Assembly: GCA_036435485.1 (NCBI GenBank)
Contig: CM071596.1
Coordinates: forward strand, 67,071,001 to 67,135,000
Reading direction: 5' to 3'
Source of the DNA: Saposhnikovia divaricata
Taxonomy: Eukaryota; Streptophyta; Magnoliopsida; Apiales; Apiaceae
Length of the DNA stretch: 64,000 nucleotides
The translations under genes and the position numbers were made by a program. The notes under the pieces were generated by a model, which saw only the letters and a program-made list of their open reading frames with translations, was not told the origin of the DNA and searched no databases. This document shows, in pieces, positions 25,446-35,716 of the stretch (position 1 is its first letter; the number at the start of each line of letters is the position of its first letter).

Positions 25446-26297
25446 TCAGCCGCCACGACGAAACATCCTCCAAACCCTCCCCATGGCGATGCGGAAAACC
25501 TCCTCAGCCGTTGCTCTGTCTACCCTACCATGCCCATCAGTAGGCAACTGTCGCACCCTCACCCGAGCCCTCAGCTCGATGCGGGTCACAGCCCTATACC
25601 CAACTCTGTCACTGATAGTCCTCCTGCCCTGCACCCTCATCCGGGCGGCTCTCTCTGCTGCTAACTCACTCCTAGACTCTGCCAACCTGGCATCTGCCAC
25701 AGACAACTCTCTATAAAGCCCGTTCACAATCAAGTTGTGAACACATACTGGGACTCCTCCTATCGGGGCATGAGGTGGGGTGGATGGCTCAGCTGGAGCG
25801 GCAGTCTCTGTCTGCTGGGGCTCTGGGGTAAGCTCCTCAAACTCGTCGGGGTAGGGGCTCACAGGTAGTGGTGGTGGGGTAGGGGCTCTCTCAACAGGGA
25901 GGAGTGGCACAAAAAGTCCAGAACTCCCTACAGCACCAACCACTGGCTCATCTATATCTCCCTCAACACCCTCATCCACCGGTACCACCTGATCCGTGGT
26001 CATGTCAGTGTCATCTCCCATAGTCCTGACCTCAGTCATAATCCAATAATCATCATCCTCAACCACTAACTCAGCATCCTGTCCTGTCTGGATCCCCTCC
26101 GGGTCCTCCTCCCCCTCAGTCTCAACAACATCTGTGTCAGCATCATCCTGGACCTCCTCAGGGTCCTCCTCCTCAGACTCGATCACATCAGTATCAGCCT
26201 CAACCTGGACCTCCTCAGGCAAGTGCTCATAGTATGGGTCCCTAGTCCGGAACTTGTCCTCATCATGCTGTCTCGCAGCTGCCTCCTGGGCCGACAA
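25446..26297 (-). CDS. Extra ORF upstream of gag, copy A, function unknown
   Basis: 283 codons, ATG at 26297, about 150 bp inside the primer binding site and in the same direction as gag-pol, ending 420 bp before gag. The N-terminal third is acidic, with imperfect repeats of an EEDPEEVQDDADTDV type unit. The centre is Pro/Thr/Glu-rich. The C-terminal 80 residues are Arg-rich and basic, ending RMFRRGG. No membrane segment, zinc motif or enzyme motif is visible. Copy B carries the same ORF with one extra 11-codon repeat segment and one TAG. Additional ORFs before gag are known in Ogre/Tat gypsy elements, but I do not recognise this one. It is intact here. Confidence 0.72.
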   Translation of the reverse strand: MSAQEAAARQHDEDKFRTRDPYYEHLPEEVQVEADTDVIESEEEDPEEVQDDADTDVVETEGEEDPEGIQTGQDAELVVEDDDYWIMTEVRTMGDDTDMTTDQVVPVDEGVEGDIDEPVVGAVGSSGLFVPLLPVERAPTPPPLPVSPYPDEFEELTPEPQQTETAAPAEPSTPPHAPIGGVPVCVHNLIVNGLYRELSVADARLAESRSELAAERAARMRVQGRRTISDRVGYRAVTRIELRARVRVRQLPTDGHGRVDRATAEEVFRIAMGRVWRMFRRGG

Positions 26298-26448
26298 GTC
26301 GCTCGCCTACATAAGACGAACTATGTTACTATCATGATACTTAAAAAGTTCCCGTAAGGGTTTTAGGTGAACCTGGCAAGGGTTCTTATTATATTATTGA
26401 ATTTATTATTATATAACGTCGTATCATCTCTTGGGATATATAACTCTC

Positions 26449-26460
26449 GCTCTGATACCA
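26449..26460 (-). promoter_or_regulatory. Primer binding site of copy A
   Basis: On the - strand TGGTATCAGAGC, four bases after the 5' LTR end. Initiator-Met tRNA type. Confidence 0.93.
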
Positions 26461-26464
26461 TCTC

Positions 26465-29400
26465 TGTAACACCCCCAGATCCGGGGTCAGGGATCTGGTG
26501 GTTACGGTCTTACATCCATTCATAATACTTGACTTGAGTCCACAATAAATAAATCACATGCTGTGACCCCACAATAATTACCACTCACACACACAACAGT
26601 TATAGTCCCAGAGATGAAATTGAAATAAGTCTTACATTAAAGGGTTACGAATAAAAGTTATTACAATCCCAAAAGGATAACATCATAGTTTTAAACGTTT
26701 TGCCGTTGATTACATTAATTATACATATAGTTAAACAGGAAACAAAAGCTGTCTAACTATGCTACCTCAGCAATGGCGGCTAGCATCTCAGCGGGTAGTC
26801 CGGTGGGTCGGGTAACCTGCTTGCGCCTAGTGCGCCTGACGTGAGCCATCTGTCCTAGCTGTTGTTGTGACATAATATAAACAAGGCAAGGGTGAGCGAA
26901 AGCCCACCAACAAATATATAACTGAACGATAATTTAAAACAGTTCAAAGCTATCTTTTAAACCATATGCCATGCATTTACGGAAATGATGCTAGTATAAT
27001 ATGAACGATGAAGTTACAAGGTAACTTAAAGTATTTGTTTGAAGAAATATCTGCTACATCAAAGTAAGCGAGATATTATTATCGATAATAAGAAGAGGAA
27101 CTTGCAAGAAAGGGTTGCAATTCCAGTTATGACTCTTCTCCAACTCTGCCAACAGTAATCATGTTGCAGGAAATAAATGAATTTGGATGATGAACCAATG
27201 ATGGAGTATTCACCGCGCCCGCTGTTCCAATCTTGATGATCAGTCGAGATCGTACAGCTCAATTTAGATTTACTACCGGTAGAAGGAAGAACTGACGGCT
27301 TTACTTGTATACCGCCTTGCTAGCTCTCCCCGGCCAACGGTTGGGCCAAGGGGATGGACCGGCGCTACTCGGCCTCTTACACGACTCCTAGTTCAAATAG
27401 AATTCATGATTCTGAATGTAACGTTCGTCCCCCTTTCCCCAAGTATAAGACTTGTTGATAAGACTCCACAAAGTAGTCGTATCTAGTTGGAAAGGAAAAT
27501 TTACCAATATCTCCCAAGCTATTACTTGGTAATGGATATCAACTTGTTCCAGTAATCTTACCCCTCGAAAGATGAGAAGGTAAACAACGACTTTAATAAG
27601 TCAACAGCACCCGAGTTGCGGGTGAAGGGAATACTTTATGACCGGGAAGTCGACAAGATAAATAACATTTTTCCAAGTAAGGTTCCCTTATTATTAAGAA
27701 GATAGACTCAAAGATGAATGATGTCTGGGAACCTTTCTTGATATAAGATTAATAATAATATGACTTCGAAATATCTTCTGTAATAATCGAAGAAGATTAA
27801 CCTTATCGAGATTATTCTAAGTATGGAATAAATATTCAGAGAATATTTATTGAGTTAAAATATTGAAAGAATATTTGGGAATATGAAAGAATATTTTTAA
27901 TCAGAGTATTTCTCAAAATAATCCCTGAAGAAATATCAGGAGAATATTTATTGAATAAATAAATATTTAAATGAATATTCAAAACAATATTCATTAATTA
28001 ATAAGACCTGAAAAGAATATTTAAGGTAATATTCATGATTAATTAGGAATTTAAATGAATATTCAAAAGTAATATTCATTTAATGAATAATATCCTAAAT
28101 GAATATCAAGTAATATTCATTTAGTAATCCAAGCCTTAAGGAATATTCGAAATAATATTCGATAATTAAATCAAGCTTCAGATGAATATTAAAATAATAT
28201 TCATCAAGTATTTAATATCTTAAATGAATATTCAAAAGTAATATTGATTTAATAAAATAATAATCTAAAAGAATATCCAAAATAATATTCATTTAATAGT
28301 CTCATCTTTAGAAGAATATTCGAAATAATAGTCGATAATCAATTCGACTCTGAATGAATATTGAGAAATATTACTCGTTGAATAGTTACGTTCAAATAAT
28401 TATTTGAAGTAAGGATCGTCAAAATAATTAGTCTCGAACGAATATTCAAATAATATTCGTCGCCCAAATAATAGAAAATATTTACTTAAATATTTTCTTC
28501 CGAGGTAATCTCGTTATATCAAGGAATATTGACTCCCGGTCTATTTTGATTAATAAGATATATACGCCCTTCTATGAGGGTCTTACAATAACCGGCTTAT
28601 AACTGATATATAACTATCTAGCTTATAAGCCAACAATAACATTTAGGGAACAAGTATATCAATTCAACTTGAAAGTAGGCATGCATGCAATGGCATATGT
28701 ATATCAGCAATCATATATATATATTTATTCAATCACAACAACAGCCTAAAAGAAGGGAATTGAAACTTGCCTGGTAGTCGAGTACGGTAAGGGGTAGTGG
28801 TAGCGGGTCCCGGTTCAGCCTGGTGATCTATAAATAGCCAAGGCATTCGGAATTAATCACTTAACATATTAAACGTTAAGTTATACTTAAATCGAAACAC
28901 GTTCTCGAGTCATCTCGTTATACCCCTTTTAGTGGATTACTTATTATCACTGATCCGACCCGACATTCGTTCGTTAATACGACATGTCACTGCACTTATA
29001 CTTGGGACATAATTAAGTCATATGAGTTCTAAGGTTGATCGTTACGAACCAATATTTTACTCCGAGTTTTATCGCCCGTTTTCTAAGCGTTTTACCAAAG
29101 TTATAAAAGAGTCGTCTTTTAGGGGTTCGTTCTCGTTTAACCTTGACTCGAACATTTTTAATAAATCGAAAAATGCTCTTTTTGACATACGGTTTTCTTT
29201 CACACCTTCCTTCTTACCCCTAGTATTTATTTACCAAGATTCGCCATGACGTTACATTGCTTACGAGGGTTCAATTTCAGTTACGAACTTTTGTTTACGG
29301 ATTCGAACTACTTTTACTAATTTAGTCATAAATCCTAAACCGTAAGTCCATTTCACGTGATCTTTATATCAAAACGAAGCTTATAACATAATCTAGCCTT

Positions 29401-31003
29401 TCATGGCAAAATCCGAGACTGGACAGTGTGTTCATGCTACTGCTAATCACGGTTTCTTAAGGATAACGACAATCGGGCATTACGACGGCTATGTTTACAT
29501 GATTTCCAAATTTCAAACCATCCAATAATCATAGTTTCCACTCCAAACAACATTTACATGTTATTCAACCATGAACTAAGACCAAGAAATGTCTTTTCGT
29601 TCATCTACACTAATTTCACATTTAATAAATCCCAATCATAATCTTAAGGTCCTAAACATGCATTAAATCCATATAACTCATCTAAAATACCAAAACTTAA
29701 ACTAAGAGCTTGGTTTTCAAGAGTGGTATACCTTCCTTGGTGTATGTATGAACTTATCAAGCCTTGTTTAGCCCTTATCTAGCCTTAGTATAGCTTGAAT
29801 AATCAAAAGAAATCAAGAAATAAAAGTTAGTTTATGAAGAACACTATTCATCATCATCTTTGATGATTTATTTGAAAATGATAAAAGATGAATTTGAAGC
29901 TGAAATTTCTAGGAGATCATTACCATGATATGTAGTACTTACCATAAAAATTTGAAGAACAAGTGATGGTTGGAAGTTGGACTTCCAATTAGCTAAGAAT
30001 GGGCAGATTTTTGTGAAGAAATGGAGAAAAATGGTGGTGGTTTGTTTTGTTTTGGTGATTTATGGCTAATACATGTATAACCCTTGCATATATAATGGAT
30101 GCATCTCTTTTAATGTGTTGTTGGCAATCCAATGGTGCCACTTGTTGCTTCCTCATTGGGCCAAGTGTTGGCACTACAACAAACAACTCCATTTTTGCAA
30201 GAATGCAATTACACCACTCATCTTGTAGTTGACTTATAAGGATGTTACTTGGGTTTCTCCTTTTCCCACCAATTGCACTTGTTTGTCTCTTGGTTATTTA
30301 TTCGTTCCTTTGTCCGGGTATTACTCAATTTCCTTGCTTGTTCGTTGATCGTTCGAGGGAATAACTCATTCGTTTCTAGTTAGGGTTTTACCGAAAACCT
30401 TCTTAATATTTCTAATACTATTCTTCATCTTACTTAATACTTCTCGAATTTAAATTCCTTAATTCCCTTTTATAACTCCTTAAGTCTTGTAGTGTCCAGG
30501 GAAATCTCGGAGAAAATAAAAGTGCTCTTTTTCTGAATCCGACGGCTTTTACATACACTTATTTTCTTCCTGGATCACTAATACGAACTCAGAAACCCGT
30601 TCCGAATACCGGGTATATCATTATTATAATAATATTTCAAATTCCACCAAAATCACTATTCATCACTTATTTTTATTTAATTCCTATAATTAGGAAAATG
30701 AACCTGGTTCACTCTCGAGTGCTTCTTAACCTTTTTACGGAACCGCTGGACTTATAATAGATATTGATTTGGATGACACAAGAATAATCTTACTTGAAGT
30801 AATATACTTATATCCTTAGGAGATAGATCATTCTTACCTATGCCGTCAACCAAAAGTATTCTGCATGACATGTAAATAATTGAATTCAAATCCATTCCAT
30901 TCATTTAATAGACATTCGTTACATCGCAGTCATAACCACTATTCATTCCCATATTATTACATACTAAAAAGTTTTAATTCTATCAAAAATCTGGGTTCTT
31001 ACA
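26465..31003 (-). mobile_element. 5' LTR of gypsy copy A
   Basis: 4539 bp, same length as the 3' LTR. Visible differences are scattered substitutions, several of CpG C-to-T type near 26826-26840. It carries the AATATTC array at about 27821-28499. The duplicated target TTTAT follows at 31004-31008. Confidence 0.95.
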
Positions 31004-31311
31004 TTTATCGTGGTTGTAAAACACGAGGGTTGATCGTGTTAGAATAGATTTACAAAATTAGTTTTGTATTAGATCTATTTTTTTGTAATTGTTTGTTGGA
31101 TTTTATTATGATCCGGGAATTTTGTAACAATTATGTACGATCGGAAATCGAAACGGAGAAAAGAATTTGTTCCGCTGTGTAACTGATGGGGGCTGCTTGC
31201 TGTTGCTGTCCAAGAAAAGCACGACCAGAAGCTGCTGTTGTTCGAAAACAAATCTGGAGAAGAAGAGCAGCCGCGCGCAAAAAAAAAAAAAAAAAAATTC
31301 TGGACAAATGG

Positions 31312-31461
31312 TGTAACGCAGGTCTGTCCTGCGTGACAGGATGAAAACAGGGTGTAACGCAGGCCTGTCCTGCGTTACAGGAAGAAAAGGGTCTGTAACG
31401 CATGCCTGTCCTGCGTTACAGGATGAAACAGGTCTGTAACGCAGGCCATGAATGCGCAACA
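31312..31461. repeat. 41-bp tandem repeat with a hairpin in each unit
   Basis: Units start at 31312, 31353, 31394 and 31435. Each begins with a stem TGTAACGCAGG, five-base loop, CCTGCGTTACA. The stem is perfect in unit 2, has one mismatch in units 1 and 3, and is degenerate in unit 4. Confidence 0.93.
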
Positions 31462-31915
31462 GCAAGGTTTTTGGCAGAAAAATGTTTTTTCAGCAAAATA
31501 AAGGGCTGGAAATTTATTTTTTTTTCAAGGGGCCATAATAGTGGATTTAAATTATATTTTTTAATTTGAATTCCGCTATTTAATTTTTTAATTATTGCTT
31601 TAAATAATTATTATGTGTGTTGCTAATTATGTGTGTAATTTTAATTACATGTTTAACATAATTAGGACGACATGGACATTAATTTTATTTATTGCTTTAA
31701 TTTTATGATGCATGCTGCTATGTTATGTGTTCTTTGTATTGTTATTTTTATAACATGTAGACCTCGAAAAAATAACATAGGGCGATGCATCTAGATAAAA
31801 TTCCTCAATTTTAAATAAAAAATTCTAAGTGGGTGAGGGAATTAATGAGGAATTAAATCCCATGGTCTCCATTATTGTTTGTATGTAATTTAACACCGAG
31901 ACGAATATAAATTAT

Positions 31916-32377
31916 ATACATGCCACCCATCGTGGCGTATGATTTATGGTGTCAGGTAGTGTTATGGATATTACTAGAACAAACTTCCTAAATTAATTAC
32001 GAATATTGAAAGGTATACATGCCACCCATCGTGGCGTACCAAGTTTCATAGAATTCGATTAATTAGAAGGGTACCACTGATTGAATATAGATTTTCAATA
32101 TTGAGAGAAAGGATGATTCTGTCTAGAAAGGGGTCTTAAGTGATGCCTCTTGACAATGCTCCCCCCGATCTGGGAATTATCCTATTATCGATTATTGATT
32201 TGAAATATTTAATGGTGGTATCCAATCTTTTTATTAATTTAAGATTTAATAATGGTATACACTTAGCTATGAAAAATAATATATAGTCCACCCTAACGTG
32301 GCGTATTATTTAGTAATAGGACCGAAGTAATATTTAAACGAATTTAAGTGGTATATATGTCATCCATCGTGGCGTAC
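31916..32377. repeat. Four dispersed GCCAC/GTGGC hairpins
   Basis: Copies at about 31916-31939, 32014-32038, 32282-32305 and 32352-32377. The consensus has stem GCCAC, loop CCATC and stem GTGGC, followed by GTA and preceded by TATACAT. Copies 3 and 4 have changes in one arm. Confidence 0.85.
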
Positions 32378-32506
32378 CAGATACTTATGGTGTTTAAATA
32401 TTAGTCCATTAATTTTAATTAATTGTTAGAGGAAACCAATAGGATTTAAGATTTATGCAACTATCTGATTATGTGCTACATGTATGATTCTCAGGATTAG
32501 ATCATT

Positions 32507-34054
32507 ATGGGCTTTAATCCACTATTCACCATACTTAAGGATAACAAACTTATCGGACCAAACTACATTGAATGGAAACGTAATTTGGACATAGTGTTGA
32601 CTGCTGAGGAGTACAAATTTTGTACTTATGAACCCAAGCCAGACCAGCCTGCTGAAGATGCTCCTGAAAGTGAGAAGGAGTATTATAAGCGGTGGATTAA
32701 GGCTGATGAGATGTCGCGATGTTACATTCTGGCAGCAATGTCGGGTGTTTTGCAGCATCAGCATCAGGCTATGCCCACTGCTTCAGATATGCTCTTTAAT
32801 CTCAAGGAACTTTTTGGAGAACAGAATAGGGCTGCTAGGCAAGTAGCAATAAAGGCTTTAATGAACACTCAGATGGTTGAAGGAACACCTGTAAGGGATC
32901 ATGTTCTCAGAATGATGTCTCATCTGAATGAGATGGAGATCCTTGGTGCTGATATTGATGGGGAAACCCAGATCGATATCATCCTTATGAGCTTGCCCAA
33001 AAGTTTTGAGCAGTTCCGCTTGAATTACACCATGAACAAAAGGATGTATAGTCTCGCGGAACTTCTGACAGAACTTCAGGCAGCTGAAGGACTCTTTAAG
33101 CAGAATGTTCAAGTGAATGTGGCCGAGAAAGCTTCTTCATCTAAGCCGAAAGGCAAGAAGAAGAAAAAGACTCAGACACAGAAAGCTGGAAAGATTGCTA
33201 ATGGAGTGGGAGTTCAAGGTGGTGTTAAAAAGCCTAAGGGCAAGTGCTTCAGGTGCAAGCAGTCAGGTCACTGGAAACAGGATTGTCCTCTTCCTAAGAA
33301 GACAAACAATACTGGTATGTCTCTTTCTCTAGTTACAGAAACATATATAGCGGCTATATCTACGAGCACTTGGTGTGTAGATACAGGAGCCACTGACCAT
33401 GTTTGTAACTCTATGCAGGGGTTCCAGCAATCCAGAATGCTTAGAGATGGAGAGATATATGTGTTCATGGGAGATGCTACGAAAGTAGCAGTAGTTGCAA
33501 TTGGAATAATTACATTATCTTTTGGCAATGATAGGATTTTGGTTTTGAACAATTGTCTTTATGTACCTTCGTTTAGAAGGAATTTAATTTCGGTTTCTAA
33601 ACTTGCCATGGATGGTTATAATGTTTGTTTGGATCGTAATGTTTCTATTATGATGAATAAACGAGTTATATGTTCTGGTACATTGCAAGACAATTTATAT
33701 ATTATTAATCCTATCCAACCAATGATGCAACAAAAGGAATCTAATAACATTATTTCTAGCTCAAACAAAAGAAAGAATCCTTCTGAATTGAACCAAACAT
33801 ATCTTTGGCACTTAAGATTAGGTCATATTAACTTGAGGAGGATTCAAAGACTGGTAGTAGATGGGCCATTAGGCTCGTTGGCAGTGGAGCCATTTCCAGT
33901 TTGCGAATCCTGCTTGGAAGGTAAGATGACTAATAGGCCTTTTAAAGCAAAGGGGAATAGAGCCAAAGAAGTGTTAGAATTGGTTCATACTGATTTATGT
34001 GGACCTATGAGTATCCAAGCAAGAGGAGGTTATGAGTATTTTCACTTTTATTGA
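32507..34054 (+). pseudogene. Element G gag, protease and integrase N-terminal part
   Basis: ATG at 32507 (MGFNPLFTILKDNKLIGPNY). Copia gag domain through about residue 215, basic Lys-rich linker, CCHC knuckle CFRCKQSGHWKQDC (about 247-260). Protease active site WCVDTGATDH (about 290). Integrase zinc region WHLRLGHINL...CESC (about 435-475) and first catalytic Asp in HTDLCGPM (about 495). The frame then ends at a stop just after GGYEYF, while the correct continuation is in another frame starting within 34032-34054. This is a net frameshift in the integrase core, so the polyprotein is broken. Confidence 0.92.
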
Positions 34055-35716
34055 CGATTATTCTAGATATGGGTACATTTATTTGTTGCGCCGTAAGTCT
34101 GAGTGCTTTGAAAAATTCAAAGAGTACAAAGCAAGTGCGGAGAAGCGACATCTTGGAAAATGTATCAAGTCACTACGATCAGATCGTGGTGGCGAATACT
34201 TGCTTGGAGAATTTAGGGAATATTTATCAGAAAATGGGATTGCATCCCAGTTGTCTGCACCTGGCACACCTCAGCAGAATGGTGTAGCAGAGAGAAGGAA
34301 TCAGACTCTTTTAGAGAGTGTTAGATCGATGATGAGTTATTCAGATTTACCCAAGTCGTTTTGGGGATATGCTATAGAAACAGCGGCTTACCTTCTGAAC
34401 TTGGTACCTTCTAAGTCGGTTCCCAAGACTCCAATAGAATTGTGGACTGGTAGCAAGCCAAGTCTAAGACATATTCGGATTTGGGGTTGTCCAGCACATG
34501 TGCTAAACAAGAACGCGACCAAGTTAGAATCTCGTACAGAAGTAAGGCTGTTTGTAGGCTATCCTATGGGAACGAAAGGTTATTCATTTTATAGTCATAG
34601 GGATCGAGATATCATTGTTAGCACCAATGCTAGATTCTTAGAAGAAGACTATATAATGAAACACAAACCCATAAGTAGTATCGTTTTAGAGGAACTAGTG
34701 GGAGGGACAGATAATCCCCAAGTGCCAATAGTACAAGTAGATCAACCACAAGAAAATGCACAACCTGTCACTAATACCACACCGGTGCTTCGTCGTAGTG
34801 GGAGGGTTGTTCAACAACCTGATAGATTCATGTTTTTGGGAGAGTCCTCGGACTTGGTCTCTGGTGAACATGATGAGGATCCCAGGACATACGAAGAAGC
34901 AATTCTAGATAAAGATGCAGATCTTTGGCAAAAGGCAATGGAATCTGAGATGGAATCTATGTATTCTAATCAATTTTGGGAGCTCGTGGAACCACCCAAA
35001 GGTGTAAAACCCATTGGATGTATGTGGATCTACAAGAAGAAAAGAGGATCTGACAAAAAGGTGAAAGCCTGGAAAGCACGACTTGTTGCTAAAGGGTATA
35101 CTCAGAAAGAAGGGATCGATTATGAGGAAACCTTTTCGCCAGTTGTTATGCTTAAGTCGATCCGGATTCTTTTATCTATAGCAGCTCATCTCGATTATGA
35201 GATTTGGCAAATGGATGTCAAGACAGCTTTCCTTAATGGAAGTCTTGAGGAAACCATCTATATGCAACAACCAAAAGGATTCCTTAAGGAAGGCCAAGAG
35301 CATCTTGTTTGTAAGCTTAAGAGGTCTATTTATGGACTAAAACAAGCTTCTAGGGACTGGAATATTCGTTTTGATCAGGCAGTCCAGTCATATGGATTTG
35401 ATCAAAGTCCAAGCGAATCATGTGTGTATAAGAGAAGTGAGGGTAATGCAGTGGTTTTTCTAGTACTGTATGTTGATGACATTTTACTCATTGGAAACAA
35501 TGTTAAGATGTTGTCATCAATAAAGGCATGGTTGTTCAAACAATTTGAAATGAAGGACTTAGGTGAAGCGGCATACATCCTTGGGATCAAAGTAATAAGG
35601 GATCGCAAGAAAAGGATGTTGGCTTTATCTCAAGAGCCCTACATTGATGAAGTATTAGCTCGTTTTAACATGCAGAACTCTAAGAAAGGTTTTCTACCTT
35701 TTAAGCATGGAGTGGC
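34032..35716 (+). pseudogene. Element G integrase C-terminal part and reverse transcriptase
   Basis: Frame resumes with FIDDYSRYGYIYLL. Second catalytic Asp in LRSDRGGEY, Glu in GVAERRNQTLLES. RT has ARLVAKGYTQKEGIDYEETF, KTAFLNGSLEETIY, YGLKQASRDWN and catalytic YVDD (LYVDDILLIGN, about residue 480). The coding sequence is cut at 35716 by insertion B, within a codon. It continues in frame at 50161 once B and the duplicated GTGGC are discounted. The codons past 35716 read from this frame belong to the LTR of B. Confidence 0.93.

Larger units (their letters stand above)
15741..31003 (-). mobile_element. Gypsy copy A, Tekay-type chromovirus, complete
   Basis: 15,263 bp with two 4539-bp LTRs, flanked by TTTAT at 15736-15740 and 31004-31008. 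In element direction: 5' LTR (26465-31003), primer binding site, extra ORF, gag-pol, polypurine tract, 3' LTR (15741-20279). About a dozen mismatches are visible between its LTRs. The gag-pol frame is interrupted by three TAG codons and no frameshift. Tekay/Del-type assignment rests on the integrase motifs and the chromodomain-like C-terminus. Confidence 0.96.
31009..32506 (+). other. G leader, second part
   Basis: Continuation of the untranslated leader of G up to gag. It contains a 19-base A run (31279-31297), a 41-bp tandem hairpin repeat (31312-31461), and four dispersed copies of a GCCAC-loop-GTGGC hairpin between 31916 and 32377. The last short G-rich and AT-rich stretch leads to the gag ATG. 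No ORF here is credible. Confidence 0.8.

Noticed and set aside
31279..31297. A19 run as the poly(A) tail of a LINE, SINE or processed pseudogene
   Set aside because: It lies in the continuous leader of G, without a body of such an element upstream or a target duplication.
31312..32377. Spaced repeats as a CRISPR array
   Set aside because: The repeats are contiguous hairpin units or irregularly spaced copies without unique spacers of uniform length, and the context is a plant retrotransposon leader.
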